DNA from: Asparagopsis taxiformis | Lineage: Eukaryota > Rhodophyta > Florideophyceae > Bonnemaisoniales > Bonnemaisoniaceae | DNA: 64,000 nucleotides | Reading direction: 5' to 3' | Assembly: GCA_030407315.1 (NCBI GenBank) | Contig: JALQPE010002285.1 | Location: 51,151 to 115,150, forward strand | In this document: positions 49,517 to 62,606 of the stretch, in pieces | Numbering within the stretch: the first letter of the stretch is position 1 | Layout of the letters: each line of letters starts with the position of its first letter | Position numbers and translations under genes: made by a program | The notes under the pieces: generated by a model | The model's input: the letters and a program-made list of their open reading frames with translations, nothing else | What the model was told of the DNA's origin: nothing | Databases searched by the model: none

Positions 49517-49829
49517 TTGAAGTGTTTGATGACTAAATTCTCTAGCTGCTGGTCTGTGATAGTCCCTTTTATAATACAGTCTTACGTAATGCAGTGCTGC
49601 TATATAATAGCATATATCGATCATTCGATACACTTTCGCTGTGATGGCTCTATTTCCACTCTATGTGCTCGGCCAATCATTGGCCTCCATCGCTTGCTGC
49701 TGCAGCATCAATCTGTTCGTCTGGATAGCGGTAAGCCAATATCCAGATTGCAGCACATCTGGATCGACCAGCTATTGCGCATGCAATACATCTAGATCGA
49801 TCAGCTATTGTACACCCCCCAATGGCATG
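49517..49829. other. Unassigned stretch before copia-B2
   Basis: Two imperfect copies of an ATCGA-CAGCTATTG word (49764-49815) are the only structure seen. GCATG at 49825-49829 is the left target duplication of copia-B2. Confidence 0.3.
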
Positions 49830-50445
49830 TGTTGATGCAAATTGGTCGCTTACCGAGCGTTTATTGAATCTGCGAGCTCACTACATTATTTGTATTCTCG
49901 CCGAGGTGCCCCGGCGGTGCTAAGGACAGCCTGTTAATAGCTGCTCCAGACAGACTGTCACTGACAGTCTGTCCTGGTAAGCACCCGCTGCCAATCTGGT
50001 ACACGTGGGCATCTCTATCATACCACCCACACGTGTACACTAATCATAACATTTTCCCTGTGCCATGATGGCAACCCATCCTGGCTTTTCTAATTACTAA
50101 TTGAAAGTCTGACAAACAAATTGAAACTTCAGACGCTATTATCTCCATGAAGAAAGGTCGTAGAAGCTTCGGAGAAGTTGCTACCCGACTAATTCGGGCA
50201 CGCTGAACATGATGAGATAGGTTTTGGAGCGCCTAGAGCACTCCTTCTAGGAGAAATCGAGGGTTAAAGTTTTCTCACGTAACTGAGCCCCTCACGACCT
50301 ATTACAGTGAGTGCTTCAACCGTTTTTCAACGAGGAACACGATGAGCCATATTTCAAGGCTCCTAGAGGACTCCTTCATCGAGATTTTCACAGGATATTC
50401 TCGAGATTGAGTGCTTCTGTTGCTGTGACTCAATTATTCGCAACA
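49830..50445 (-). repeat. 3' LTR of copia-B2
   Basis: 616 bp, nearly identical to 45050-45665 in reverse. The polypurine tract complement (CTCCCCCTCTGT) follows at 50446-50457. Confidence 0.95.
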
Positions 50446-53400
50446 CTCCCCCTCTGTGACAAGCTCGATGAAGCACCGGATGTAGGGAGGTTCTGAAGTC
50501 CGATGAGGTCTTTGAATTTGTGAAGGAGAAGACGGGGAAGAGGTTTTGTGAGCAAGTCGGCAGCCATTTCTGATGTGGGGCAGTATTGCATGGTGTAGAG
50601 GTTTTTGTCCAGGCTATCGCGTACGAAGTGGTATTGAATGTCAATGTGCTTTGTTCTAGTTCCGGACACATCATTTCGAGCCATATTGATAGATCCTCGG
50701 TTATCGACGTTGATGCAGATCGGCTCGTATTCTTCGCTTGCTGTGATTGAGCGGAAAATGTTGCTAAGCCAGATTGATTCTTTTACAGCTGCACACAGAG
50801 CCATGTACTCCGCTTCGGAGGAGGAAAGAGCAACGCAACCTTGTTTGCGTGACTTCCAGCTGACGGCCCCTCCCGCCATTAGGAAAACGTAACCGCTGGT
50901 GGATTTTCGATTGATGGTGCAGCCACCCCAGTCGGAGACACTGTACGCGATCGGGTGGAACGGTTTATCGGCTTGATAGAGCAAGCCCAGATTCCTTGTT
51001 CCATTCACATAGCGGAGTACGCGCTTAACTGCTGTCCACAGTCTTGTTGTCGGATGTTCCACATGTTGGGCAAGCCGTCCCACAGCGAAGGATATGTCGG
51101 GGCGAGTCCCGACCGATAGATACATGAGGCTACCAACAGCGCTTCGATATAGTGTAGAGTCTATAGGTTCCCCTTCGAGGTCTGCAGGACTTATCTGCGA
51201 TTCCATTGGGGTGACTACGGGACTCGAGTCAAGCATCCCGAAGCGTTCTAGCATCTTGTGGACATAACGACTCTGGCTGAGGTGCAGAGTTCCTCTTGAC
51301 GAGCTGCGAACGATCTCGAGTCCAAGACAGACCTTGGCTTCTCCGCAGTCTTTCATTGAGAACCTTTTATTGAACTCCCCTTTTAGCCAATCAAGTAGTC
51401 GGCGATTACTTGATGCCATGAGTAGGTCGTCAACGTAGAGGGTAATGATCACCATTGCTCCTCCTTCATACTTGACGTAAAGGCATGGATCATACGGAGA
51501 AGTCTCGAATTTGAGGATACCGATCACGAATTCGTCGATCTTTGCGTGCCACTGTCTCGGAGCTTGTTTTAGACCGTAGAGTGCTCTTTGCAGTTTACAC
51601 ACATGGTTCGGGTATTGCGGATGAACGAACCCTTCTGGTTGTTCCATGAAGATATCTTGATCGAGATCACCGTATAGGAAGGCTGTCTTGACATCCATTT
51701 GGTCGCAATGGAGGGATTTGTGAGCAACAATAGCGAGGAACGTGCGGAGAGTGCATAGTTTTACAACCGGAGCGTATGTTTCTTCGTAGTCAACACCGTA
51801 TTGTTGTTCAAAACCACGAGTGACAAGTCGTGCTTTGTACTTCACACCGTTCGTTCCGTCGTCGTTGACAACATCCTTGATTTTGAAAAGCCATTTGCAG
51901 GAGAGAAGATTGCGGGCTTCACTGCGAGGGACAAGAATCCAGGTCTGGTTGGTGTAGAGAGATTCCATTTCGGAGTCTATTGCTTTGAGCCAGAGTTTGT
52001 TATCCTCCCCCTCTGTCGCGGTAGTGAAGGTGAGGAGTTCTGGAGCAATGCTAACGAGTGCAGTCGGTTTCCACCATTGAGTCGGGGGCTTTCGAGGTCT
52101 TGAAGACTTCCGAGGAGCAGATGGAATGGAGAGGTTGCTCGGGGAAGCCGGTATGGTAGGATGAGCAGGACTGCTTGGAGAAGCAATGGGGCTCGATTCT
52201 CCCCGGAGATGGTGGGAGACTGTGGAGGCGTGGGCGACTCGTCATCCGATTTTTGCATGCGGGTTTGAGGATGGTCCGGTATGTAGCTCAAGGTGTTGTC
52301 GTCATCAATATATGTAGAGTCTTCAACAGAGCGAGGTTGAGTGGTTTCATCCGATGCCGATTCGTCGAAGACGACGTCCCTTGAGATTACCACGGTGTTC
52401 GTTTGGTCGTCCCACAGCTTGTACGCTTTCTGGGTTTTGGAGTAACCGATCATCATGGCAGGAGATGAGCGACTGTTTAGAGATGTTAGGCGTATTTGTG
52501 GGACCTTGTACCAACACTGACTACCGAATACTTTTAGATGGGAGATATCAGGTTTACGACCCATCCATAACTCGAACGGAGTTCTATCTGAGGGTATCCC
52601 ACGGCTTGTGACACGATTTCGGACGTATGCTGCACAGTCAAGGGCTTCCGCCCAGAAGTCTGCAGGGACAGAATTGTGATGGAGCATGGCACGAATGAGG
52701 TCTTTTAGAGTCCGGTTCATCCGTTCCGATACACCGTTTTGCTGCGGGGTATAGGGAGCGGTAGTCTGGCGAGTGATTCCGTGAGTTCTGAGGAACTCGC
52801 TAAACTCGTTTGAGAAATATTCACCACCACCATCCGAGCGAAGTTGGCGGATTTTTCGTCCTGTGTGTGTCTCTGCAGTATTTCGAAAGTGCTGGAAAGA
52901 GCTGAAGCTGTCTGATTTATGTGCGATAGGATAGACGGAAAGCCAACGGGACTTGTCGTCGATAAAGGTAACGAAGTAACGTGCTCCCCCTTTTGAAAAT
53001 GTTTCCATAGGTCCGGCTACATCAGTGTGGACAAGGTCAAGTAAACCGGTTGCTCGAGTATCGGATGCATGGGGGATTGGTGCTCGAGCCATTTTACCGG
53101 CCAGGCAGCCTTTGCACGGTTGCTGGGTTGTCGTCCCACCGGCAATTTGGAGACCCTTAACGAGGGAGTGTTTTGCCATATGCGAGATTGCTGCATGGTG
53201 TACATGTCCAAGGCGACGATGCCAGAGTTCCAGGCTGGCCACACATGCTACCTCTACGTTATGTTCGTCAGGAGTAGTGTGTAGAGTATAGAGTCCATGT
53301 CGACGAGTCCCTAGAGCAACTATGGAGTTGTTCTTTTTGATTTCGACAGTGTCATTTATGAAGGAGAGGGAGAGACCACGACTGGTGAGGGTGGAAACTG

Positions 53401-54436
53401 AGATAAGGGAGAACACGAATGAGGGTACGTGCAGCACGTTGCGGAGTATGCACGTTGAAGTGACACCTTTTACTATTATAGGTAGGTGGATATCTCCTCG
53501 ACCGATGGCTATGGAGGAGGACTTGTCGCCCATGGTAACGTTGAAAGGGATCTCTGACGTATACGTTTTGAACATGGATCGGTCGAAGGTGATATGTGAG
53601 GTGGCCGCAGAGTCAATATGCCAGACTGTTGCCTTGCGTTCGTGAGAACTGTTGCACGCCTCGATAGCACTGCTGAGTAAACATACGTAGTCGACTTCTT
53701 CCTCGGATGGTTCCATTGCTACTGCAGCGGTTTGCATTGGAACGCTGGTTGCTGGAGATGTGGATCCTCGAGGCTTGTTACTCCGAGAATGATTGGGACG
53801 ACCATGCTTTTCCCAGCAATAGGGTTCGGTATGGTTGGTTCTGTGGCAGTGAGAGCAGTATTTTCGATTGGCACGACGAGGTTGTTTCCCAGATAAGTTG
53901 ACTAATGCTGATGCTTGTTGAGATGTGCGTGAAGAGTTTCGTAGCATGCTAGTTCTTCTTTCTTCCTGCCGTAAGCGGCTGCGCACCTTATCAAAGGTGA
54001 ACGAAGGGTCGTCATCTCCAATTGCATCGAGTGCCGTGATCAACGTTCGGAAGGATGATGGGAGGCCATTGAGTACAGCCATGGCCATTTCCTTTTCGTC
54101 AATCTTGACGTCCATTGACTCGAGGTGGGAAGCCATTTGACGTACACGATTGATGTATACAAGCATTTGCTCCCCCTGCTTCATTGTTGCAGTGTAGAAG
54201 TCACGAGCAGCGAGCTTGTTCAGAAGAGTGTGACGTTGATGGACGTTGCAGATCTCTTGCCACATTTCTAGGGCGGTAGTAGTGTGGCGAACGTTCTTCA
54301 GCATTTCGTCTGACAGACTGATGCCGATTGCCATGCGAGCAGTCTTCTCTTTACGAGTCCATTTAGACAATGCCTCTGGATCCTCTGGAGGAGGGCGGCA
54401 TAGAATGGGATCGATCATGTCGTCCACCTCGCGGTA
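50430..54436 (-). pseudogene. Gag-Pol of copia-B2, N-terminus deleted and one frameshift
   Basis: Gag homology starts abruptly at REVDDMIDP; the first ~35 residues of gag are lost in the deletion. It is then open through zinc knuckle, protease and integrase until a GGGGG run has become GGGG (about 52197), which shifts the frame. The other phase carries reverse transcriptase and RNase H down to 50430. The region otherwise matches copia-B1, which has the full G run there. Confidence 0.9.
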
Positions 54437-54745
54437 GACTCGGCGGAGTTGAGGAAGACGTTGCAGTGGTGACACCTCGAGCGGTTTGCCTTCTTGTGAG
54501 CGGCGTACTTCTTCTTGTTATCCCTCCTTTCGGCGATGCTATAGGCTTTGCGGAAGACCCGGTCTTGAAGAGACTCCCCCTCGCGACGAAGCCTGGGAGG
54601 CTGCTCGTCGGTGCGCGGTTCCACGCGGTCTTCGTCACTGCTAGACACTGCAGATTGAAAGTAGAGAGCGTGTTAGAAGTTATACCGATCAATACTAAGG
54701 TCTAAACCTTGAAATAGACCGAAAGGTGAAAGGTATAAACTTACT
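54430..54745 (-). pseudogene. Zinc-finger accessory gene of copia-B2, truncated
   Basis: Exon 1 A at 54745, 97-bp intron 54648-54744, then ATG formed at the junction as in the other copies. The first zinc finger is cut after CHHCNVFLNSAES by the deletion that joins it out of frame to gag; the second finger is gone. Confidence 0.85.
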
Positions 54746-54925
54746 TGTGGATAGAGTTGATGAGAAAACCAAACGTCCGATGAGTTTATTCGGTGATATG
54801 TAGAGGCTATAACGCTATACCGATCAGGACAAGGTCACTGTCTTACAAGAGCAGGACCGAGTTGAGAAAGGTATAGACTAGCCAATATAAACGAAAAGGT
54901 CGATTCCACTATTTGGGCCTTGAGT

Positions 54926-55004
54926 GGCCCGGTAGCCGAGTCGGTTGGACGGTCCACGGAGATGTACCGAACTTTGGTTCGAGTCCCAGCAGCGACGCTG
55001 GCCA
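54926..55004 (+). other. tRNA-like sequence antisense to copia-B2
   Basis: Same element as 31087-31165, here with a B-box closer to consensus (GGTTCGAGTCC) and A-box TAGCCGAGTCGG. The central arm forms only three pairs (CGG/CCG) around a 7-base loop. It may still attract RNA polymerase III. Confidence 0.5.
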
Positions 55005-55147
55005 AACTTTTTCCTTCGCACGAGAACCCCAGATAAAAGAATGATGTCACCTGATGACGATGACCAAGGGACGGATGGCAAGATGACAGAGTGTCAGTGT
55101 GACATAGTGTGGATGACAGGATGTCAGTGACAGGATGACACAGTGTC

Positions 55148-55290
55148 GGCGCGGAGCGGCGACAGAGGTGCGCGGCGGCGACAGAGGTGCGGCGCGGCGA
55201 CAGAGGTGCGGCGCGGCGACAGAGGTGCGGCGCGGCGACAGAGGTGCGGCGCGGCGACAGAGGTGCAGCGCGGCGACAGAGGTGCGCGGA
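55148..55290 (-). repeat. Short minisatellite in the copia-B2 leader
   Basis: About seven units of the same GACAGAGGTGCGGCGCGGC-type repeat found expanded in copia-A1. Copy number therefore differs about tenfold between elements. Confidence 0.9.
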
Positions 55291-55497
55291 GGCCGAGGAA
55301 GAACGGAGTGATGGCCGCGGGAGCGTGGAGGAGACGCTCAGCAAGACCGCGGAAGCGCGGGAAGGCGCAGAACGGAAGAAAAGCGCGCAAACGAAGAGAC
55401 GAGAAAACGAGGCGAGAACGAGACGAAATAGGTAAGAGAACGCCGACGAAAACGACGCACTTACCGAAGCGCGAGAGATATTGAAACGACCTACGAG

Positions 55498-55515
55498 CGC
55501 GCTGGGCCCATAACC
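55498..55515 (-). promoter_or_regulatory. Primer binding site of copia-B2
   Basis: Reverse complement of GGTTATGGGCCCAGCGCG, abutting the 5' LTR, as in copia-A1: complementary to the anticodon arm of initiator tRNA. Confidence 0.85.
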
Positions 55516-56129
55516 TGTTGGAACGAAATGGTTGTTTGCCGAGCGTTTATTGAATCTGCGAGCTCACTACATTATTTGTATTCTCGCCGAGGTGCCCCGG
55601 CGGTGCTAAGGACAGCCTGTTAATAGCTGCTCCAGACAGACTGTCACTGACAGTCTGCCCTGGTAAGCACCCGCTGCCAATCTGGTACACGTGGGCATCT
55701 CTATCATACCACCCACACGTGTACACTAATCATAACATTTTCCCTGTGCCATGATGGCAACCCATCCTGGCTTTTCTAATTACTAATTGAAAGTCTGACA
55801 AACAAATTGAAACTTCAGACGCTATTATCTCCATGAAGAAAGGTCGTAGAAGCTTCGGAGAAGTTGCTACCCGACTAATTCGGGCACGCTGAACATGATG
55901 AGATAGGTTTTGGAGCGCTTAGAGCACTCCTTCTAGGAGAAATCGAGGGTTAAAGTTTTCTCACGTAACTGAGCCTCACGACCTATTACAGTGAGTGCTT
56001 CAACCGTTTTTCAACGAGGAACACGATGAGCCATATTTCAAGGCTCCTAGAGGACTCCTTCATCGAGATTTTCACAGGATATTCTCGAGATTGAGTACTT
56101 CAGTTACTGTGATTCAGATATTAGCAACC
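55516..56129 (-). repeat. 5' LTR of copia-B2
   Basis: 614 bp. It differs from the 3' LTR by a few substitutions and small deletions, so this insertion is older than copia-A1. Confidence 0.93.
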
Positions 56130-56134
56130 GCATG

Positions 56135-57523
56135 AACAATACAATGTGAATGTCAACTGGCTACTTACATTAATGACTGTCCAGTTCGTATCCCTGGTCG
56201 AGAGCTATATGCAACGTGCCATCGAAAAATATGTCGTTGAGTAAGCGGTATGTGGGACTCGTCCCGTACTGCGCTGCGAGCGGTCGCGGGAGGATAATTC
56301 CAGGCGCCTGGAATGGGCGCCAGGAGGGGTCGCTTAAGCGGTACGCTCGAGAGCGTGAGTGGGTGTTCGGTAAGGAATCTGCCGCGAAGAGCCGCGTTGG
56401 TAATCATTAGCCACGGTGCAAGTGGCAAGGGAATTGTCGCCCAAGGGCGAATGGGCGCGTGCCGCCTTGCATTGGCACCGGGTCACATTGCTTGCGCGGG
56501 ACCCTTCGGCGAGCGTGCAACGTGTAGCGATATAGGCGCGATTAGTCACACACGTGTGCGAGCGGGAGGATTCTCCCGTTACAGTTGTGCACGTGTACGT
56601 TACGGCTGGCCGTTTCTATTAGTTTACACGTAGCAACGTAGCAGCTTACTCTGTTAGGCCCCTGTGCCGCATAAACACCCCACAAGGTCCATTGGACGCC
56701 GGATCGGGACCATTGGTCCTGGTACGGTTCCGGTTCCGGCAGTCTCGTTGACCATTTAAGGGCAACGGATTGACCACTAAGCTACAATAAAGGTAGATCG
56801 TCTCCGTTCCAAATCTTCTAAATCGACCGTGGTCGTTTAACTTACAACTAAACGGCGGCGGCAATTCCTTCACAGGATACCCGCTGCTCCGTTTCGATCC
56901 CAATTGGGGATCGCTCGCACATTTCCCCAATTGCCCGCCGCGAGCCTCCTCCGGCGGGAGTGCACGTGGATTGCCCTAGGGCATTTCGTCTCCGCAGTAG
57001 TGGACCACCTTCCCGCTTCTTTTAACGCCGTCAGGCGACCGGGAGTGGCCTTCCGCCCACTGGGACAAGGCTACCGACTGGGAGCGCTGTCGGTTCGGCA
57101 CTCCCAGCCGGTCAACCGAGCTAACGCCCGTGGGCTTCTCAATCGGTCTCGACCGCAGCCGCCGGCGGGATCACAGTTGCGGAATCCGTCGTGTGGGCAG
57201 CCACGCGTGGAGGCGACCACAATTCCCCGCGGAGATCCATCGCGCTAAGTGCCTAGTTAACCCTTAAGTGGGTTGAGGACGGCCACGGCCGATAGATCCC
57301 TCCGGCAGGTTAGATCCAGCCGTCCCGGACCCCGCTCTACCACCCGCTACCGGGTTGGGAGACAGGTGTCCGGGCTCCGAGGGATCGATCCCCCCGACAC
57401 CGCCCTCGGGCTACTAGGATCTCACGAGGCGCCAGCCTCGTGGAATCGGCGCTCTCACTCGTGAGTTCGAAGCCTTATCCCTATCCTCTTATCCTCCTCG
57501 GAGGTACAATCTATCTACAAGGG
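56135..57523. other. Unassigned GC-rich stretch
   Basis: No gene is supported. The part from about 56880 to 57470 is clearly GC-richer than its surroundings and full of short inverted repeats (for example CCTCCGGCGGGAG and GGCCACGGCC). Near 56735-56790 an antisense GTAGCTTAGTGGTCAA resembles a tRNA A-box without a matching B-box. As it lies downstream of a minus-strand RNase H relic, it may hold the 3' end of that older retroelement; this is inference. Confidence 0.3.
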
Positions 57524-58026
57524 CTAAGGTCCTACACGGTATAAGACAATTTTTCTCTTGGTCAAGGCATCAGCTACATTCTCTGACCCACGGATCCATC
57601 GCAGTACATCAATGTCATTACCATCGAAGCTGTCTCTTATTCTCTGCACCGTTTGTCGTAGACGATAGTCGCGACTGTCATGCAATGTTGTCAATGTGTC
57701 GAATAAACCACGAGAGTCAATGTTGATGTGCGAATTGATCGAACTGTCATCCAGAATAGCGCGAACACCTTTTCGTAGGTAGTAGGCACGGTCATCAGCT
57801 GCTGCGCAAGCAATTATTTGAGCGCCAAAAGATGAGTATGTAACTCTGTGTTGCTTTGATGACGACCATTCAATAGGATGCAGTAAAACACTATTTCGTT
57901 GCGGGATGGCAGGACCACAGAAAATACCCGTCTGATCATAGGATTGCTTGGAAGAGATATTAAACGATGCATCGGAGAAGGAACAAAGGAATGGGTGCAC
58001 TTTGTCATTGGACGCTGGGGCGACAA
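57524..58026 (-). pseudogene. RNase H relic of another copia-like retrotransposon
   Basis: A minus-strand frame of 158 codons, starting near 58000 with upstream homology to about 58026. It contains FSDASFNISSKQ, IEWSSSKQHRVTYSS, HINIDSRGLFDTL and LRWIRGSENVADALTKR, the layout of copia-type RNase H with the terminal ADALTK motif. It is not closely related to the A or B elements. The upstream part of the polyprotein is missing because copia-A2 is inserted at 58042; it may continue beyond the window. Confidence 0.8.
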
Positions 58027-58042
58027 ATGAGATGACGGGTGA

Positions 58043-58530
58043 TGTTGAAACGAAATGGTCGCTTACCGAGCGTTTACTGAATCTGCGAGCTCACTACATA
58101 ATTTGTATTCTCGCCGAGGTGCGCCGGCGGTGCTAAGGACAGCCTGTTCAAGGCTGCTCCCGACAGACTGTCACTGACAGTCTGTCCTAGCAAGCACCCG
58201 CTGCCAATCTGGTACACGTGGGCTTCTCTATCATATCATCCACACGTGTACACTTATCATAACATTTTCCCTCTGCCATGATGGCAACCCATCTTGGCAT
58301 TTCTAATTACTAATTGAAACTATGACAAACAAATTGAAACTTCAGACGCTAATATCTCCATGAAGAAAGGTCGTAGAAGCTTCGGAGAAGTTGCTACCCG
58401 ACTAATTCGGGCACGCTGAACACGATGAGATAGGTTTCAGAGCGCTCAGACCACTCCTTCATAGAGAAATCGAGGGTCAAAGTTTTCTCACGTAATTGAG
58501 CCCCTCAGGGCCAATTCCAGTGCTTCAACA
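58043..58530 (-). repeat. 3' LTR of copia-A2
   Basis: 488 bp, matching the copia-A1 LTRs essentially throughout. Confidence 0.95.
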
Positions 58531-61500
58531 CTCCCCCTCTTTGACCTTCTCGATTAATGATTTGGTAGTTACCCCCATAAGTTCACGAAGCTTGACGAAC
58601 TGAATCCTTTGCAGAGGCTTAGTGAGGACATCCGCTACCATATCAGATGTTGGACAGTAGTCGATATCGAACATTCCTTCGAGGAGGCAATCCCGGACAA
58701 AGTGATACCGAATGTCGATATGCTTTGTGCGGGTTCCAGAAGCATCGTTCCTAGCCATTTTGATAGATCCTTGATTATCCACATTGATGAGGATAGGATC
58801 TGCAGGATTTGTACTGCTGCTGAAACCAACGATGTTTCTCAGCCAGATTGCCTCCTTCACTGCTGCACTGAGAGCCATGTATTCGGCTTCTGAGGAAGAC
58901 TGGGCTACACAGCCTTGCTTACGAGACTTCCAGCTCACCGCTCCTCCAGCCATCTTGAAGACATAGCCACTGGTCGACTTCCGGTTGATAGTACAACCGC
59001 CCCAGTCCGAGTCGCTGTACCCGACTGGTGCAAGTGTTGCTGTAGCTTTATACATCACGCCAAAGTCCCGTGTACCAGCGATGTAGCGTAGGACACGTTT
59101 AACGGCTACCCAGAGAGCTTTTGTCGGGGCCTCAACGAACTGTGCAAGTCTCCCAACGGCAAATGCGATGTCAGGGCGAGTTCCCACCGCTAGGTACATC
59201 AGGCTGCCAATTGCTCTGCGATAGAGCGTAGAGTCGATGGGCTCAGTTTCTGTATCCGCGACGGAGATCTGAGCTTGCATTGGCGTAACAACCGGACTTG
59301 CATTTTCCATTCCAAACCGTTCCAATACCTTCTCAGCGTAGCGAGACTGGTTCAAGTGTAGCAGTCCTTTCGAGGTGTTGCGCGCAATCTCTAGTCCAAG
59401 ACATACCCGAGCTCTACCACAATCCTTCATCTCGAAACGCTTGCTGAACTCTGCTTTCAGCTCATCCAACATATCTCTACTGCTTGAAGCAAGAAGAATA
59501 TCGTCGACGTATAGTGCAATGATGATCATAGAGTCGTCACGATACCTGACATAGAAACATGGATCGTACGGAGAGCTCTGGAAGTCGAGCTGTGAAATGA
59601 GAAAGTCATCGATCTTAGCATGCCACTGCCTCGGAGCTTGTTTGAGTCCGTATAGAGCCTTTTGCAGTTTGCAGACATGGTCTGGATGCTTCGAGTCGAT
59701 GAATCCCTCCGGCTGCTCCATGAAGATGTCCTGCTCGAGATCTCCGTAGAGAAAGGCTGTTTTGACGTCCATTTGGTCGCAGTGCAAATCGTGGTGGACA
59801 GTGAGCGCAAAGAACATGCGAAGGGTACAGAACTGGACAACGGGGGCATAAGTCTCGGAGTAGTCGATGCCGTACTTCTGCTGGAATCCTCGAGTTACGA
59901 GTCGAGCTTTGTGTTTGATCGAGTGCTCACCAGTTTCACTCACAACATCTTTGCGTTTGAAGACCCACTTCGAAGTGAGGAGGTTGAGAGCTTCACTGCG
60001 GGGGACCAGAATCCAGGTGCTATTTGCTTCGAGGGAATCCATCTCGGACTGAATGGCCTCAATCCAGAGATCTTTTTCCTCCCCCTTGGTCACCTCAGTG
60101 AAGGTAAGAAGATGTTCCGGAGTGGTATCAGCAGTAGTGGAGACAAGGGCAGTTGTTTTCCACCACTCACCCGGAGGTTTACGAGATCGAGAAGATTTAC
60201 GCGGAGCGTTAAGGAGAGACTCATCAGTAGATGCTGAGGGAGTTGGTGGAGGAGATTGAGGTTGTGGAGCGTTGGTGTCAGAGTCAGAGTCCGAATGGGA
60301 TGAAGGAGGAGTATCCTGTTTGGTAGAGAGACCAGACTTGCTGTCTCCATCCCATGGCTCAGTATTGGACTCAGGAGCAGCATCAACGCTGTTGTAGTCT
60401 GTATCAGAAGATGGTAAACGCTTCTTCTGCAGCTCGTCGAACACTACGTCTCGCGACACAACGACCTTTTCATTTGCTGTGTCCCATAGTTTGTAGGCTT
60501 TCTGGGAGCTTGCGTATCCAAGCATAATTGCTTCCTTTGCCCGCAAATCAAGGGTCTGAAGAAGTTTATCAGGCGTTTTGTACCAGCATCTACTTCCGAA
60601 CGTTCGCATATGAGCAATACTCGGTTTCCTACCATACCAGATCTCATACGGAGTATTTCCTGTTGGCAGGGAGCGGCTGGTGACACGGTTACGAATGTAG
60701 GCAGCACAGGAGAGTGCTTCTGCCCAGAACTCGAATGGGGTGTTGCTGTGATGGAGCATGGCACGAATTTGATCTTTGAGGGTTCTGTTCATTCTCTCTG
60801 CCACACCATTCTGTTGCGGAGTGTATGCGCAGGTGGTCTGACGTTTGATTCCTTGGCTGTCGAGGAAGGAGGTAAAGTCGTTTGAGAAGAACTCTCCCCC
60901 TCCATCCGAGCGTAGTTGGCGGAGTTTACAACCAGTTTGCGTTTCAGCAATGCGCAGGAATCTCTGGAAGGAGTCGAAGCAATCGGACTTACGGTGGAGC
61001 GGGTATACCGTTAGCCATCGGGACTTGTCATCGATGAATGTCACAAAGTATCGAGCTCCCCCTTTCGAGAGTACTTCCATCGGCCCTGCCAGATCTGTGT
61101 GAACCAACTGGAGTAGCTCAGATGCTCTCGTTTCAGAGAGCTTTGGAATAGCTGCTCGGGGCATTTTGCCGGTTATGCATCCTTCACATGGGGCACCTGC
61201 ATCTGATTTCTGAGATTTGATTCGGAGGCCCTTCACGGCAGATAGCTGTTCCATGCGTGAGATACCGGATTTGTTGACATGCCCGAGCCGCTCGTGCCAG
61301 AGCTGTAGCGAGGCCACACAGGCTGTTTGCTGCACATGATCTTTTGGGGCCTCTGACGAGAAGAGATCAATGGCATAGAGTCCCTTGCTTCTCCGTCCAG
61401 TGGCTATCGGTTTGTTGTTCTGAGTCAGGATGACTGTATTGTTATTGAACTGCACCGATATGCCTCGAGTAGTGAGGGTGCTGACGGAGATGAGAGAAAA

Positions 61501-62606
61501 TACAAAAGAGGGAACGTGGAGGACGTCACGAAGTATGCACTGTTTTATTTCCCCATATAGAGAGATCATTAAACGAACATCACCACGGCCGACTGCCATT
61601 GAGGTAGACTTATCTCCCAGAGTTACGGAGAACGGTGTTATTTCCTTATAGGAAACAAACATGGAGCGATCGAAGGTCATGTGAGAGGTGGCAGCAGAGT
61701 CTATGTACCAAGTTGATGTATGAAGAGATCCAGGAGTAGTTGACATGAGGCAAACATACTCTTTCTCTTCATCATTATGGAAAGTAGACGCGGAAACAGA
61801 GTTTGATGGAGGATTGCCTTCTGAATCGGTGAGAGTAACCATGGCAGAAGGTTTAGACCGTGCAGGCCGAGAGCGGGATGGACGGCCATACTTTTGCCAA
61901 CAATACGGTTCAGTGTGGTTGGTACGACCGCAATGAGTGCATTTCTTTCGGTTACTGCCGGGCTGTTTCCCAGACCTGGATAATAATGCAGCTGAGTCAG
62001 AAGAAGAGCTTCCAGGTTTCAAAATAGAAGCTCTACGTTCCTCCTGAAGAAGGAGACTTCGGACTTTGTCGAAGGTGAATGTAGGATCCTCATCACCTAT
62101 AGCATCAAGAGCAGTAATGAGTGTCTGGAAGGAAGAAGGAAGGCCATTGAGGACAGCCATAGCCATTTCCTTGTCGTCGATGATCACGCCCATAGAGCTG
62201 AGGACCGAGGCCATCTGTCGAACACGATTAATGTAGACGAGCATCTGTTCACCGGGCTTCATAGTGGCAGTATAGAAATCACGCCTTGCAGCTAGTTTGT
62301 TTAGGAGAGTGTGCCTTTGGTGCACGTTACAGATCTCCTGCCACATTTCCAGAGCAGTAGTGGTGTGTGAGACGTTCTTGAGCATCTCATCAGACAACGT
62401 GATCCCGATGGTCATCCGAGCAGTTTGTCTTTGCGAAGCCACTTGGACAGTGCTTCCTGTTCTGCCGGGCGTGGAGGACGTAGGTCAGGATCGATCATTT
62501 CGTCCACCTCGCGGTGTCCGAGGATGAGCTCCATCTTTTGCTTCCATGAGTGGAAGTTGGAGTAGTCCAGCTTTTCAATGCGAATGCCGGATGAATTGCT
62601 CTCCAT
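58525..62606 (-). pseudogene. Gag-Pol of copia-A2 with one frameshift in gag
   Basis: ATG at 62606. The first ~60 codons match copia-A1, then one A is missing from an AAAA run (near 62424) and the frame shifts. The remaining ~1300 codons are open and nearly identical to copia-A1, with all protease, integrase, reverse transcriptase and RNase H motifs. It is a single recent loss or a homopolymer sequencing error. Confidence 0.9.

Larger units (their letters stand above)
49830..56129 (-). mobile_element. copia-B2, LTR retrotransposon with both LTRs and an internal deletion
   Basis: Minus-strand element of about 6.3 kb with LTRs of 616 and 614 bp, flanked by the target duplication GCATG (49825-49829 and 56130-56134). 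The outermost bases of the right LTR have changed from the expected TG/CA form. The leader keeps the primer site, a short minisatellite and the tRNA-like segment. A deletion of about 0.5 kb fuses the zinc-finger gene to gag, and pol has one frameshift, so the copy is not autonomous but could be mobilised in trans. Its pol is almost identical to that of copia-B1. Confidence 0.95.

Noticed and set aside
56735..56790. Another antisense tRNA
   Set aside because: Only an A-box-like stretch is present; no B-box or cloverleaf could be drawn.
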